A stretch of DNA of 64,000 nt from Leucobacter celer subsp. astrifaciens (GCF_001273835.1 NZ_JHEI01000151.1:16522-80521), one strand, 5' to 3'; numbered from the stretch's first letter, positions 17,130 to 26,312 are shown. Numbers and translations: made by a program. The notes: generated by a model not told the origin, from the sequence alone.

Positions 17130-18746
17130 ATGACCGAGCACCTCGGAGGCGATCTCGCGATCGTCGGAGCGCGGCTGCGCACGAACACCGACGGGGATGG
17201 CGGCGCGACCGCGATCCTCATCCGCGAGGGTCGGATCGCGGATCTCGGCGGAGACGCCGAGATCCGGGCGGCGGCCGAGGCCTCCGGGATCCCGGTGCGC
17301 GATGCCGCCGGGGCGACCGTGACGCCGGGCCTCTTCGACTCGCACACCCACCCGCACTGGGCCGCCGAGGTCACCGCCGGCATCGATCTCGGAGGACTCG
17401 AGACGGTCGAGCAGCTGCGCGCCGCCATCGCGGCCGAGCACGCGCGCCTTCCCGAGGGGGCCTGGCTGCGCGGTTGGAACCTGGAGTACGAAGCTTTCGA
17501 GGAGACCGGCCTGCGCGGCGATCTGCTGGCGGACGCGGCGCCCGGCCGTCCCGTCGCACTCATCTGCTACGACCTGCACACGGGCCTCGCGACGGCTCCG
17601 GCGCTCGCCGCAGCGGGGATCACCGGGGCGCGGGACTTCGCGGATGCGAGCGAGATCGTGGTCGACGACGCCGGGGTGCCGACGGGCGAGCTGCGCGAGC
17701 CGACGGCCTACAACCTGCTCTTCGACGCCGCACCGAAGCCGTCCCACGACGAGGAGCGCGACGCGCTGCGCGAGATGTTCCGGCGCCTGGCGGCCGCGGG
17801 CCTGACGGGCGGCGCGATCATGGACGGCCGGGACCGCACGGTCGAACTGCTCGCCGAGCTGGAGCAGCGCGGCGAGCTGGACCACCGCGTCACGGTGCAC
17901 CACTGGCACGCCGTGGGCGACACCGACGACGACGTGGCACGCGTGATCGCCGCGAAGGATCGTCGCGGGCGGCTGTGGCAGACGGGCGCGATCAAGCTCT
18001 TCAGCGACGGCGTGATCGACACGGGCACGGCCTGGCTGCACACGGTCGACGCGTGCGGCGACGGTCGGGTGCCGTTCTGGCCGTCGTGGGAGCGCTACAC
18101 CGAGGTGGTGCGCGCCTACCACGAGGCCGGCATGCTCATCGCGACGCACGCGGTGGGCGACTACGCGGTGAGTCGTGTGCTCGATGTCTACGCCGGGCTG
18201 GCCCCTCGCGAGGGTCTGCCGTTCCACTCGATCGAGCACCTCGAGGTGCTCTCGGACGCCGACGTGGAACAGCTGCGCGGCAGCGGCGTCACGGCCTCCA
18301 TGCAGCCGCTGCACATGCAGTGGCGCGCGGCCGACCACAGCGACAACTGGACCGTGCGCCTCGGCCCGGGACGCGACGCGACGGGCTACCGGGTGCGCGA
18401 CGTGCTGGGCGCGGGTGTGACGCTCGTGCTCGGTTCGGACTGGCCCGTGGCGCAGTACGACCCGCGGCTCGGCATGGCCTGGGCGCGGGGACGGCACACG
18501 CCGGGCGATCCGGCGGCCACCGTCTTCGAGCCCGAGCAGCGCCTGAGCGGCGAGGAGGCGCTGCTGGCGTACACGCTGTGGCCGGCGCGGGCGCGCGGGC
18601 ACGAGGACCGGGGCGTGCTCGCGGTCGGTGCGGTCGCGGACCTCACGGTGTGGGGCGCGGATCCGGTCGACGCGACGCCCGACGAGCTGCCCGAGCTGCC
18701 GATCCGGCTCACCGTGGTCGACGGGCGTGTGATCCACGAGGCCTGA
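17130..18746 (+). CDS. Amidohydrolase family 3 protein (YtcJ-like)
   Basis: Metal-dependent hydrolase of 538 residues with the TIM-barrel amidohydrolase-3 layout. The HxH metal motif is in VTPGLFDSHTHPH. Further conserved points are FSDGVIDTGTAW, ATHAVGDYAVSRVLDVY and GSDWPVAQYDPRLGMAW, and the C-terminal composite beta domain returns as GVLAVGAVADLTVW. YtcJ relatives hydrolyse amide or carbamate-like bonds, but the substrates of most are unknown. The start has a GAAAGGA Shine-Dalgarno. Given its neighbours it may release an amine from an N-acyl compound for the adjacent oxidases; that is inference. Confidence 0.85.
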   Translation: MTEHLGGDLAIVGARLRTNTDGDGGATAILIREGRIADLGGDAEIRAAAEASGIPVRDAAGATVTPGLFDSHTHPHWAAEVTAGIDLGGLETVEQLRAAIAAEHARLPEGAWLRGWNLEYEAFEETGLRGDLLADAAPGRPVALICYDLHTGLATAPALAAAGITGARDFADASEIVVDDAGVPTGELREPTAYNLLFDAAPKPSHDEERDALREMFRRLAAAGLTGGAIMDGRDRTVELLAELEQRGELDHRVTVHHWHAVGDTDDDVARVIAAKDRRGRLWQTGAIKLFSDGVIDTGTAWLHTVDACGDGRVPFWPSWERYTEVVRAYHEAGMLIATHAVGDYAVSRVLDVYAGLAPREGLPFHSIEHLEVLSDADVEQLRGSGVTASMQPLHMQWRAADHSDNWTVRLGPGRDATGYRVRDVLGAGVTLVLGSDWPVAQYDPRLGMAWARGRHTPGDPAATVFEPEQRLSGEEALLAYTLWPARARGHEDRGVLAVGAVADLTVWGADPVDATPDELPELPIRLTVVDGRVIHEA

Positions 18747-18880
18747 GCACGGTCCGTGCGCCGGGGCCACAGTCCGTGCCGCCCCTCCGCCCGATCGGCG
18801 TTCGTGCCCACCTGCGCTCGTCTCTCGTCTCTCGCCTCTCGGCGCTCCGCGCTCGGCTCGAAGCAGTAGCACCCGTCTTT

Positions 18881-18982
18881 CGCGCGTCAGTAGTTGTCAC
18901 CAAGTTGTCACCAAACCTGCACCAAACCTGAAGTTTACCTGAAGTTTGGTGAAGTTTGGTGACAGACAACTACTGACGCGCG
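18881..18982. repeat. Family B hairpin, copy 1 (complex, between convergent genes)
   Basis: The outer arms CGCGCGTCAGTAGTTGTC and GACAACTACTGACGCGCG are exact complements. Between them the strings GTTGTCACCAA and TTTGGTG recur several times on both strands, so longer nested stems are possible. It sits between the convergent amidohydrolase and amine oxidase genes, 10 bp from the latter's stop codon, and probably terminates transcription from both sides. Confidence 0.85.
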
Positions 18983-18991
18983 TTTGCGTGC

Positions 18992-20311
18992 TCAGCTGGG
19001 CAAGAGGGACTCAGCGACGCGGCGGGCCTCGCGGAGGCCGCTCTCGATCGCGCCGTCGATGAAGCCGCCCCACAGGTCCGCGTTGTCGGTGGTGGCGAAG
19101 TGCACGGCGCCGGCGGGCTGCTGCAGCTCGGCGAGGTCGCGGGTGAGCTGGCCGGGGCGGTGCGTCATCCAGGTGTTGAGCGAGAGCGGGTCGGTCATCC
19201 AGTCGTGCGCGGCGACATCGGTGATCTCGATGCCCGGGCGGAACGCGTCGACCGCGGCCTGCACTCCCGCGAGATCGTCCAGGTCGATGCGGGTGTGGTC
19301 GGGGCCGAAGGCGACGAGGATCGTGTAGTCGCCCTGCTCGTCGGTCTCGTGGAACTCGGCCTTGAGTACCGACAGCGGGTCGTGCTGGCTCGCGTAGGCG
19401 AAGAAGCGGGGCAGGTGGCCCTTCGCCCGCAGCCAGACCTTGGTGCCCTGCGAGGCGACGGTCTCGGCGTTCTGCCGCTGCCAGACCTCGGGCAGCGCGG
19501 GCTCGAAGGCGATGCCGGCGATCGCGTTGACGGGCAGCGTGCTGATCACCCGGCGAGCACGGATCCGCTCGCCGTCCTCGGTCTCCACGATCGCGTGCGC
19601 GTCGGATCCCGCGCCGCTCCGCGTCACCGAGACCACGGTCGTGTCGAGCCGGATCTCGCCGACCACGTCGGCCGCCAGTGCGTCGGCGAAACCGCGCATG
19701 CCGTCGACCACCCGGTAGGTGGCCGAGGCCTCATGCATGAGCTGCCAGTGCCCTCCGGTGGCCGAGACCCAGCGCAGCGCGCTCGAGAGCCCGACCTGAT
19801 CGAGCGGTGCGTTGACGTGGCCGACCCACACCGACTCGTTGGCGGCGCGCGCCTCCGGGGCGAGATCGAGGGCGTCGAAGCGGTCCTGGATGCTGAGCCG
19901 GTCGAGATCCCGGATCGCACCATTCGTGGGATCGACCCCCCTCGGCATCGCCTCGCGCACGTCGTCGATGACGAGCTGCTGGCCCTCGTCGATGAGGGCC
20001 ATGAACTCCTCGAGCGTGCCCTTGCGCGGGGTGCCGTCGGCCCCGTGCCAGTAGGCCTCGTCGGCCCGGGGACTGCGCACGATCTCGCGGCCGTATCGGG
20101 TCATCTCCGCCCACACGTGCGGCTGCACCCAGTGCACCCAGTTGGCGCCCATCTCGAGGTCGCGCCCCAGCCGGTGGTCGGTCCAGGTGCGGCCGCCGAT
20201 GCGGTCGCGGGCCTCGAGCGTGAGCACGTCGAGACCTGCCCGGCCGAGTTCGCGCGAGGCGACGAGCCCCGCGAATCCGGCGCCGATCACCACGACATCG
20301 ACCGACTGCAT
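18992..20311 (-). CDS. Flavin monoamine oxidase family protein (second copy)
   Basis: MAO-type FAD amine oxidase of 439 residues. The N-terminus has VVVIGAGFAGLVASRELG, then LEARDRIGGRTWTDHRL and EMGANWVHWVQPHV, which match the family signature. The C-terminal part WGGFIDGAIESGLREARRVA contains the end of the FAD domain. It shares motifs with the enzyme encoded at 6534-7763 but differs too much for a recent duplicate. The start has a GGAGA Shine-Dalgarno. It is convergent with the amidohydrolase, separated by a family B hairpin. The substrate is presumably a mono- or polyamine. Confidence 0.87.
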   Translation of the reverse strand: MQSVDVVVIGAGFAGLVASRELGRAGLDVLTLEARDRIGGRTWTDHRLGRDLEMGANWVHWVQPHVWAEMTRYGREIVRSPRADEAYWHGADGTPRKGTLEEFMALIDEGQQLVIDDVREAMPRGVDPTNGAIRDLDRLSIQDRFDALDLAPEARAANESVWVGHVNAPLDQVGLSSALRWVSATGGHWQLMHEASATYRVVDGMRGFADALAADVVGEIRLDTTVVSVTRSGAGSDAHAIVETEDGERIRARRVISTLPVNAIAGIAFEPALPEVWQRQNAETVASQGTKVWLRAKGHLPRFFAYASQHDPLSVLKAEFHETDEQGDYTILVAFGPDHTRIDLDDLAGVQAAVDAFRPGIEITDVAAHDWMTDPLSLNTWMTHRPGQLTRDLAELQQPAGAVHFATTDNADLWGGFIDGAIESGLREARRVAESLLPS

Positions 20312-20453
20312 GTTCTCTCCTTCGAGCGGGGCGGTGGGGCAGGCGGCGGGCCTGCGCTGCCGTTCAGCCTAGTAGCCGGACATCGGGCACGACGGCAGAC
20401 GATCCCACTGAATCTCAGCGCGGGATCGTACGAACGTAAGGGCCGCGGGATCC

Positions 20454-21260
20454 CTACAGCCGCGCGACGATGCGGGAGAGCAGATCAGCCAGGAGGGGTT
20501 CGGCCGCCTGGCCCTCGGCGAGCACCTCCTCGTGGCTGAGCGGATCCTCGCCCATGCCCGCCGCGGGGTTCGTGATGAGCGAGAGGCCCAGCACCTCCAT
20601 GCCCGCCTGCCGCGCCGCGATGGCCTCGAGCGCGGTCGACATGCCCACGATCTGGCCGCCGATCGTGCGCAGGTAGCGGATCTCGGCCGGGGTCTCGTAG
20701 TGGGGTCCGGGCAGCTGCACGTAGACGCCCTGCTGCAGCGACGGCTCCACCTCGCGCGCCAGCTCGCGCAGGCGCGACGCGTAGAGGTCGGTGAGATCGA
20801 CGAAGTTCGCGCCCTCCACCGGGGAGGTCGCGGTGAGATTGAGGTGGTCGCTGATCAGCACCGGCTCACCGGCCTTGAACGCGGGATCGATGCCGCCCGC
20901 GCCGTTGGTGAGGATCATGATGCGGGCGCCCGCGGCGGCTGCGGTGCGCACGCCGTGCACCACCGCCCGCACCCCGCGGCCCTCGTAGAAGTGCGTGCGC
21001 GCCCCGATCACGAGCGCGTGCCCGCCGCTCGCGAGCCGGATCGAGCGCAGCGTTCCCGAGTGGCCGGGCACGCCCGAGACGTGGAAGCCGGGAACCTCCT
21101 CGGCCGGGATCACGGCCACGGTCTCGCCGATCACGTCGGCGGCCCTGCCCCAGCCGCTGCCCAGCGTGAGGGCGACGTCGTGGCGCTCCACACCGGTGAG
21201 GCGGGCGATGGCGGCCGCGGCGTCGGCGGCGAGGGCGGTCGGATCGAGCGGCTCGGTCAT
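20454..21260 (-). CDS. punA: Purine-nucleoside phosphorylase
   Basis: Trimeric-type PNP of 268 residues that cleaves purine (deoxy)nucleosides with phosphate into base and (deoxy)ribose 1-phosphate. Family motifs are visible: ALTLGSGWGRAADV (phosphate loop), FYEGRGVRAVVHGVR, ILTNGAGGIDPAF, LPGPHYETPAEIRYLRTIGG and GMSTALEAIAARQAGMEVL with the base-binding region near SLITNPAAGM. Purine salvage is the likely role. It lies near LpdA and a phosphohexomutase in this window, a neighbourhood similar to that of deoD, lpdA and pmmB in mycobacteria. The start is supported by TAAGCT 7 nt upstream, a leaderless signature. Confidence 0.9.
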   Translation of the reverse strand: MTEPLDPTALAADAAAAIARLTGVERHDVALTLGSGWGRAADVIGETVAVIPAEEVPGFHVSGVPGHSGTLRSIRLASGGHALVIGARTHFYEGRGVRAVVHGVRTAAAAGARIMILTNGAGGIDPAFKAGEPVLISDHLNLTATSPVEGANFVDLTDLYASRLRELAREVEPSLQQGVYVQLPGPHYETPAEIRYLRTIGGQIVGMSTALEAIAARQAGMEVLGLSLITNPAAGMGEDPLSHEEVLAEGQAAEPLLADLLSRIVARL

Positions 21261-21273
21261 GGGTTCCAGCTTA
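21261..21273 (-). promoter_or_regulatory. Candidate leaderless promoter of the PNP gene
   Basis: Minus-strand TAAGCT (21268-21273) lies 7 nt before the ATG at 21260, with no Shine-Dalgarno between. The same hexamer and spacing precede the genes starting at 24328 and 33121. Confidence 0.45.
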
Positions 21274-21331
21274 GGGGCTGCATACGCGGGGTGTGCCTGC
21301 CGGCCGGGGCCAGGCGCGTCGCGGAGCGAGC

Positions 21332-24118
21332 TCAGCCGGTGCGGAGGATGCGGTAGCCGCGCTTCGGGTCGTATCCGTGGATCTCGCGGGTGTCGAGTCT
21401 GGCCATGAAGTCGAGGACACCGGCGGTGACGACCTGGCCGGGCACCAGCACGGGGAAGCCGGGCGGATACGGGGTGACGAATCCGGCGGAGACGGGTTCC
21501 TCGCCGCGTGCGACGCGCTCGCGCAGCTCCTCGAAGGGCACGTGCTCGAACGATCCGCGCTTCTGCCCGAGGAAGAAGGCGGGGCGGATGTCACCGTCGG
21601 GCAGGCCCGCGTCGGAGGCGTAGTCGGGGGCGAAGTAGCTGAAGTCGGGCAGGGGCGGCATGTCCTGCTCCTCGGCTCGGGGCAGTTCGGGATCGAGCTG
21701 CGCCTGCTCGTCCTCGAAGCGCTCGGCGAGCTTCACGAGCACCTCGATGAGGTAGGCGATCGCGCTGCGGGTGGTGCCGATGTTGGTCATGAACAGCACG
21801 GTGTTGCGGCTGGTCTTGTTGACCTGGATCCCGTACCGGTTCATCAGGTACTCGTGCTTGAAGGTGTCGCCGTCGACGCCGGTGCGGGTGATCTCGACGG
21901 TGATCCGGCTCGGGTCGATGACGAACTCGTCGCCGGCCCAGGCGCGCCACATGGTGGAGAGGCCGTCGCGCAGCGGCATCGGGCGCTGCACCTCCCGATG
22001 CTCGGCGGGGATCAGCTCGGTCGCCGACAGCACGCGGTAGGTGCGGCGCAGCAGCGGGTGGCGCGCGATCGCCTGCGCGAGGCTCGTCGCGAGGTCGAGC
22101 TGCCGCTGGACGAGCTCGAAGCCCTCGAGCTCGACCTGTCGGCGTCCGAGGTCGAGGGAGGCGAGGATCTGGTAGTTCGGGGAGGTCGAGGTGTGCGTCA
22201 TGAACGCCTCGTGGAACGGCTCCTCGGCCTCGCGCACCCAGTCCTGGTCGTAGACGTGGACCATCGAGCCCTGACGCAGCGCGGTCAGGGTCTTGTGCGT
22301 GGAGTGCGTGGCGTAGACGCGGATGCGGGCGTCGGGGCTCGGGATCAGCCGCTCCTCGAGCCAGGCATCGTCGGACTTCGGGGTGCCGTCGGCCTCGAAG
22401 AGGCGCTGCTGCTGCTCCCGGTACGCGTGCGCGTGGGTCGCGGTCTTGAGCTTCGCCTCGAGGCTCTTGGCCGACGCCATGGCGGTGCGGCGGCGGGTGA
22501 CGGGGTGGAAGGCGGCGAAGGCGAACCAGGCCTCGTCCCACAGGAACACCAGGTCGGGCTTGATGGCGAGGCACTCGGCCATGACACGCTCGGGATCGTA
22601 GACGATGCCGTCGAAGGTGCAGTTGGTGAGCGTGACCATGCGCACCTCGTCGAGGCGCCCGGCCGCGCGGTAGTCGAGCAGCATCTGCTTGATGCGGCTG
22701 AGCGGCACGGCGCCGTAGAACGCGAAGTCGTTGAGCGGGTAGGCCTCGAGGTAGGCGGGGCGCCCGCCCGTGAGCATCATGGCGTGGTGGTGCGACTTGT
22801 GGCAGTTGCGGTCGACCAGCACCACGTCGCCCGGCGCGACGAGCGCCTGGTGCACGATCTTGTTGGCGGTCGAGGTGCCGTTCGTGACGAAGAACGAGTG
22901 CTTCGCGCCGAACGCGCGAGCGGCGAGATCCTGCGCCTTCTTGATGGCGCCCGTGGGCGCGAGCAGGGAATCGAGGCCGCCGGAGGTGGCGCTGGTCTCG
23001 GCCAGCAGCAGGTTGAGGCCGTAGAAGTCGGCGAGGTCCTTGATCCACTTCGAGTTCATGACCGATCCGCCGCGCGCGACCGGCAGCGCATGGAACACGC
23101 CGACCGGACGCCGGGCGTGGTCCTGGATCGCCGAGAAGAAGGGCGTGTCGTAGAGGTGGGAGATGCGCCGCAGCAGGGTGAGATGCAGTTCGAGCTGATC
23201 CTCGCGGCGGAAGACCCGCCGGAAGCGGCGGGTGAGCACTCCGGCGAGCTCCTCGATGTGCGCGCCGGCGACGAGATAGAGGTCGAGCTCGGGTCGCAGC
23301 TCGGCGAGCGCGTCGGCGAGGCCCAGCACGCGCTGCACCGAGGCGAGCGAGCTGCGCGACGACGCGGGGTGCGTGCCGGCCGAGGCCTTGGCGAGCTCGA
23401 CGGTCTCCTGCAGTTCGCGGCTGAGCGACTGCTTCGTGCGGTCGCTGAATCCCGGCCGCACCACGCAGGCGAGGATCTTCGGGTTGGTGAGCACCGCGGC
23501 GATCGCGTCCTCGGCCGAAGGGACGACGACGAAGTCGTAGATGAAGGAGTCGGCGGTCGAGCGCATCTTCAGCGACTCCGCCGCCAGCGCATCGCGGTCG
23601 GCCTCGGTGGTCTCGTCGACCACGAGCACCTCGAAGCGGGGGCGGGGATCGGCGTCGTCCTGCAGCTCCGCCCGCTCGGCCTCCTCGAGCTGCTCGTCCC
23701 GGGGTTCGTCGGGTACCGAGCTGCCGCGGAGGCGGTTGACGACGCGGCCGATGCGGTCGAGGGCCGCAGAGTAGTCGCCCTCGATCAGCAGCTCGCGGAT
23801 GGCGCGCACGTAGCGCTGACCGAATCCGGCCCAGTAGAGCTCGATGGTCTCGAGTGCGCGCAGCGAGCGGAAGACCTCGCCGTCGCTGGAGAGCACTCCG
23901 TCGTTGTCATTGCCCAGTGAGATCCGCTTCACCGCGAAACGCAGGTACTCCCACGCGTCGCTCCGCAGCCGCCAGGTGCTCGAGGGCATGCCCGGATCGC
24001 GCTCCAGCGTGTTCGCTCCGGAGGGCGAGGCGCTCGTCGATCCGCGGAACGGGTCGCCGCCGGCGATCGTGCCGCGAGCCTCGGCGGCAGTGCTGTGGGC
24101 GACTTCGATCCTCGTCAT
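21332..24118 (-). CDS. Orn/Lys/Arg decarboxylase, class-I PLP-dependent
   Basis: Large fold-type I decarboxylase of 928 residues, expected to convert a basic amino acid into agmatine, cadaverine or putrescine. The N-terminal wing-like domain (about 190-300) includes FEVLVVDETTEADRDALA. The catalytic domain has FFVTNGTSTANKIVHQALV, DRNCHKSHHHAMMLTGG, LWDEAWFAFAAFHPVTRRR and the PLP-lysine motif YATHSTHKTLTALRQGSMVH. A long C-terminal domain follows. It is longer than the roughly 715-760 residues usual for E. coli enzymes because of an extended N-terminus. A GGAAGGAC Shine-Dalgarno supports the start. Proximity to a polyamine importer and amine oxidases links it to polyamine metabolism; substrate not resolved. 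Confidence 0.87.
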   Translation of the reverse strand: MTRIEVAHSTAAEARGTIAGGDPFRGSTSASPSGANTLERDPGMPSSTWRLRSDAWEYLRFAVKRISLGNDNDGVLSSDGEVFRSLRALETIELYWAGFGQRYVRAIRELLIEGDYSAALDRIGRVVNRLRGSSVPDEPRDEQLEEAERAELQDDADPRPRFEVLVVDETTEADRDALAAESLKMRSTADSFIYDFVVVPSAEDAIAAVLTNPKILACVVRPGFSDRTKQSLSRELQETVELAKASAGTHPASSRSSLASVQRVLGLADALAELRPELDLYLVAGAHIEELAGVLTRRFRRVFRREDQLELHLTLLRRISHLYDTPFFSAIQDHARRPVGVFHALPVARGGSVMNSKWIKDLADFYGLNLLLAETSATSGGLDSLLAPTGAIKKAQDLAARAFGAKHSFFVTNGTSTANKIVHQALVAPGDVVLVDRNCHKSHHHAMMLTGGRPAYLEAYPLNDFAFYGAVPLSRIKQMLLDYRAAGRLDEVRMVTLTNCTFDGIVYDPERVMAECLAIKPDLVFLWDEAWFAFAAFHPVTRRRTAMASAKSLEAKLKTATHAHAYREQQQRLFEADGTPKSDDAWLEERLIPSPDARIRVYATHSTHKTLTALRQGSMVHVYDQDWVREAEEPFHEAFMTHTSTSPNYQILASLDLGRRQVELEGFELVQRQLDLATSLAQAIARHPLLRRTYRVLSATELIPAEHREVQRPMPLRDGLSTMWRAWAGDEFVIDPSRITVEITRTGVDGDTFKHEYLMNRYGIQVNKTSRNTVLFMTNIGTTRSAIAYLIEVLVKLAERFEDEQAQLDPELPRAEEQDMPPLPDFSYFAPDYASDAGLPDGDIRPAFFLGQKRGSFEHVPFEELRERVARGEEPVSAGFVTPYPPGFPVLVPGQVVTAGVLDFMARLDTREIHGYDPKRGYRILRTG

Positions 24119-24315
24119 GAGCGGCGTGTCCTTCCAAACATCCTCGTCCTCCGGCGCCGCGGCGGGTGCGTCCCGCCGCGGTCATCCCTTGCTCGTTGAT
24201 CTTAGGCGCATCCGGATACGCGAATCGGCACCTTTGCGTCCGGTTGCGGGGACACCGGGGCTCAGCGATAGCTGACCATCCGCCGAGAGATCAACCGACG
24301 AAAGTAAGGATGCCC

Positions 24316-24327
24316 TAAGCTATAGGC
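24316..24327 (+). promoter_or_regulatory. Candidate leaderless promoter (TAAGCT)
   Basis: TAAGCT (24316-24321) lies 6 nt before the GTG at 24328. No Shine-Dalgarno is present. It supports that GTG as the start of both transcript and protein. Confidence 0.42.
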
Positions 24328-24828
24328 GTGAACGTACCCGACTCCCCGACTCCAGATCCGGCGGGCGATCCTCAGATCGTCTCGGTCATCGACCCCGCCG
24401 GGATCGACTGCGTGCTCGCCGCGGGCGATGCTTCCGACCTCACGGAGCTGCGCGAATGGCTGCGCGGGCTTCCCGAGGAGTCGTACGGACGGGTGTTCGT
24501 CGAGGTGTTCGCCAAGATGCAGATCGAGCCGCTGCCCACGCCCCCGCACGTCGGGGTCACCTGGCTCTGCCGCGAGCAGCGCGAGACGAGCCCCCGGCCC
24601 GGCCTCGGTCGGCGCCGCGGTGAGGCGCTCGCGGGCGCGGTCGACGCCTGGTTCGACGAGTGGCTCTGGGCCGATAGCGAGGCCGTGCGCAACATCCAGC
24701 TGTGGATGGGCGCTCGCACCAGTTCGGTGATGCAGAGCTACTGGACCGCGCTCGACCGCCGACTCGAGAAGCGCTGGCCGGGATACTGCCAGAACGCCTG
24801 CCGCAATTCCTGCCCGCGCAAGCACTGA
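24328..24828 (+). CDS. SIP-domain-like protein, lone C-terminal domain (tentative)
   Basis: A 166-residue protein. After a Pro-rich tail, the core has CVLAAGDASDLTELREWLRG, GRVFVEVFAKMQIEPLP, VGVTWLCRE and IQLWMGARTSSVMQSYW. This order of strands and helices resembles the NAD(P)H-binding C-terminal half of siderophore-interacting ferric reductases, without their N-terminal FAD domain. The C-terminal sequence YCQNACRNSCPRKH adds three cysteines that could bind a metal. No function can be assigned with certainty. It is divergent from the decarboxylase and 31 bp upstream of LpdA. Expression is probably leaderless, from TAAGCT 6 nt upstream. Confidence 0.55.
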   Translation: MNVPDSPTPDPAGDPQIVSVIDPAGIDCVLAAGDASDLTELREWLRGLPEESYGRVFVEVFAKMQIEPLPTPPHVGVTWLCREQRETSPRPGLGRRRGEALAGAVDAWFDEWLWADSEAVRNIQLWMGARTSSVMQSYWTALDRRLEKRWPGYCQNACRNSCPRKH

Positions 24829-24846
24829 GGCGTCGTCGCGACCTCT

Positions 24847-24859
24847 TAGACTTGAGGGC
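24847..24859 (+). promoter_or_regulatory. Candidate leaderless promoter of lpdA
   Basis: TAGACT (24847-24852) lies 7 nt before the ATG at 24860. A GAGGG string between them is only 2 nt from the ATG, too close for a normal Shine-Dalgarno. Confidence 0.38.
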
Positions 24860-26296
24860 ATGGCGAAAGCGAATGAACGGAAGCATCGCATCGCGGTGCT
24901 CGGCGGCGGCCCCGGGGGCTACGAGGCGGCGCTCGCGGGCGCCCAGCTGGGGGTCGATGTCACCCTGATCGAGCGCGCGGGTGTGGGCGGTGCGGCCGTG
25001 CTCACCGACGTGGTTCCGTCGAAGAGCCTCATCGCGACCGCGGGCGGCGTGCAGGCGGTGCGCGATGCCGGCCGGCTCGGCGTGCAGGCCTTCGTGCCGG
25101 GCGGCGACGGCAAGCCCGTGCGGCCGGAGATCGCGGTCAACCTCGCCGCGGTGAACAAGCGCCTGCTGGCCATGGCGGGCGCGCAGTCCGTCGACATGCT
25201 GCGATCGCTCGAGGACGCCGGAGTGCGCGTCGTGCAGGGAGAGGGGCGCCTCGACGGCCCGAACGCGGTGCTCGTGTCGACCGCGGCCTCGGGCGGCACC
25301 GACTTCGACCGGATCGAGGCCGACACCATCGTGGTGGCCGTCGGCTCCAGTCCGCGCGAGCTCGACTCCGCCAAGCCCGACGGTGAGCGCATCCTCACCT
25401 GGAAGCAGCTCTACGATCTCCCCGCCATCCCCGAGCACCTCGTGGTCGTCGGCTCGGGCGTCACCGGCGCCGAGTTCGCCAACGCGTATCGCACGCTCGG
25501 CGCCGAGGTGACCCTCGTGTCGAGCCGTGAGCAGGTGCTGCCGGGCGAGGATCCCGACGCCGCGGCCGTGATCGAGCGCGAGTTCAAGCGCCTCGGCATG
25601 CACGTGATGTCGAAGTCGCGGGCCGACTCGGTCGTGCGCACCGAGAAGGGCGTTCTCGTGACGCTCTCGGACGGGCGCACCCTCGAGGCGTCGCACTGCC
25701 TCATGGCGGTCGGCTCGATCCCGAACACCGATGGACTCGGCCTCGAGAAGGCCGGCGTCGAACTCACCGACAGCGGCCATATCCGGGTGAACAAGGTGGC
25801 GCGCACCGCGGTGCCCTCCATCTACGCGGCCGGCGACTGCACCGACTTCTTCCCGCTCGCCTCGGTCGCCTCGATGCAGGGTCGCACGGCGATCATGCAC
25901 GCGCTCGGCGATTTCGTGCGCCCCATCGACCTGCGCAACGTCGCCGCGAACGTCTTCACCTACCCGGAGATCGCGACCGTCGGCTGGAACGAGCGCACGC
26001 TCGCCGACGCCTCCGGCCTGGCGCAGCACGTCACCCACACGGTGCCGCTCAGCGTGAACCCGCGTGCGAAGATGATCGGTTTCACCGACGGCTTCGTGAA
26101 GCTCTTCGCGTGGAAGGCCTCGGGGACTGTGATCGGAGGTGTCATCGTCGCGCACCGGGCGAGCGAGCTGATCTTCTCGCTCGCGCTCGCCGTCGAGCAC
26201 CGGCTCACGGTCGACCAGGTCGCCTCGGCGTTCGCGGTGTACCCGTCGATGACGGGGGCCATCACCGACGCCGCCCGAGCGCTGCACCAGCACTGA
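24860..26296 (+). CDS. lpdA: NAD(P)H-quinone dehydrogenase, LpdA type
   Basis: Flavoprotein of the disulfide-reductase superfamily, 478 residues. FAD motif: RIAVLGGGPGGYEAALAGAQLG; NAD(P)-binding motif: LVVVGSGVTGAEFANAYRTLG; C-terminal FAD motif: VPSIYAAGDCTD. The redox-active CxxxxC of lipoamide dehydrogenases is absent: the aligned stretch reads GGAAVLTDVVPSKS. The C-terminal catalytic His-Glu is also replaced (FAVYPSMTGAI). These losses match mycobacterial LpdA (Rv3303c type), which reduces quinones rather than disulfides. It lies near purine nucleoside phosphorylase, a neighbourhood also seen in mycobacteria. Confidence 0.87.
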   Translation: MAKANERKHRIAVLGGGPGGYEAALAGAQLGVDVTLIERAGVGGAAVLTDVVPSKSLIATAGGVQAVRDAGRLGVQAFVPGGDGKPVRPEIAVNLAAVNKRLLAMAGAQSVDMLRSLEDAGVRVVQGEGRLDGPNAVLVSTAASGGTDFDRIEADTIVVAVGSSPRELDSAKPDGERILTWKQLYDLPAIPEHLVVVGSGVTGAEFANAYRTLGAEVTLVSSREQVLPGEDPDAAAVIEREFKRLGMHVMSKSRADSVVRTEKGVLVTLSDGRTLEASHCLMAVGSIPNTDGLGLEKAGVELTDSGHIRVNKVARTAVPSIYAAGDCTDFFPLASVASMQGRTAIMHALGDFVRPIDLRNVAANVFTYPEIATVGWNERTLADASGLAQHVTHTVPLSVNPRAKMIGFTDGFVKLFAWKASGTVIGGVIVAHRASELIFSLALAVEHRLTVDQVASAFAVYPSMTGAITDAARALHQH

Positions 26297-26312
26297 GCGC
26301 GAGGAGCGGTAG

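Noticed and set aside
21293..23920. An 875-codon open frame antisense to the decarboxylase
   Set aside because: Gly/Val/Glu/His-biased translation without motifs; the minus strand carries the PLP-lysine motif.
24860..26296. Dihydrolipoamide dehydrogenase
   Set aside because: The redox-active Cys pair and the C-terminal His-Glu are missing, so it fits the LpdA quinone-reductase group instead.
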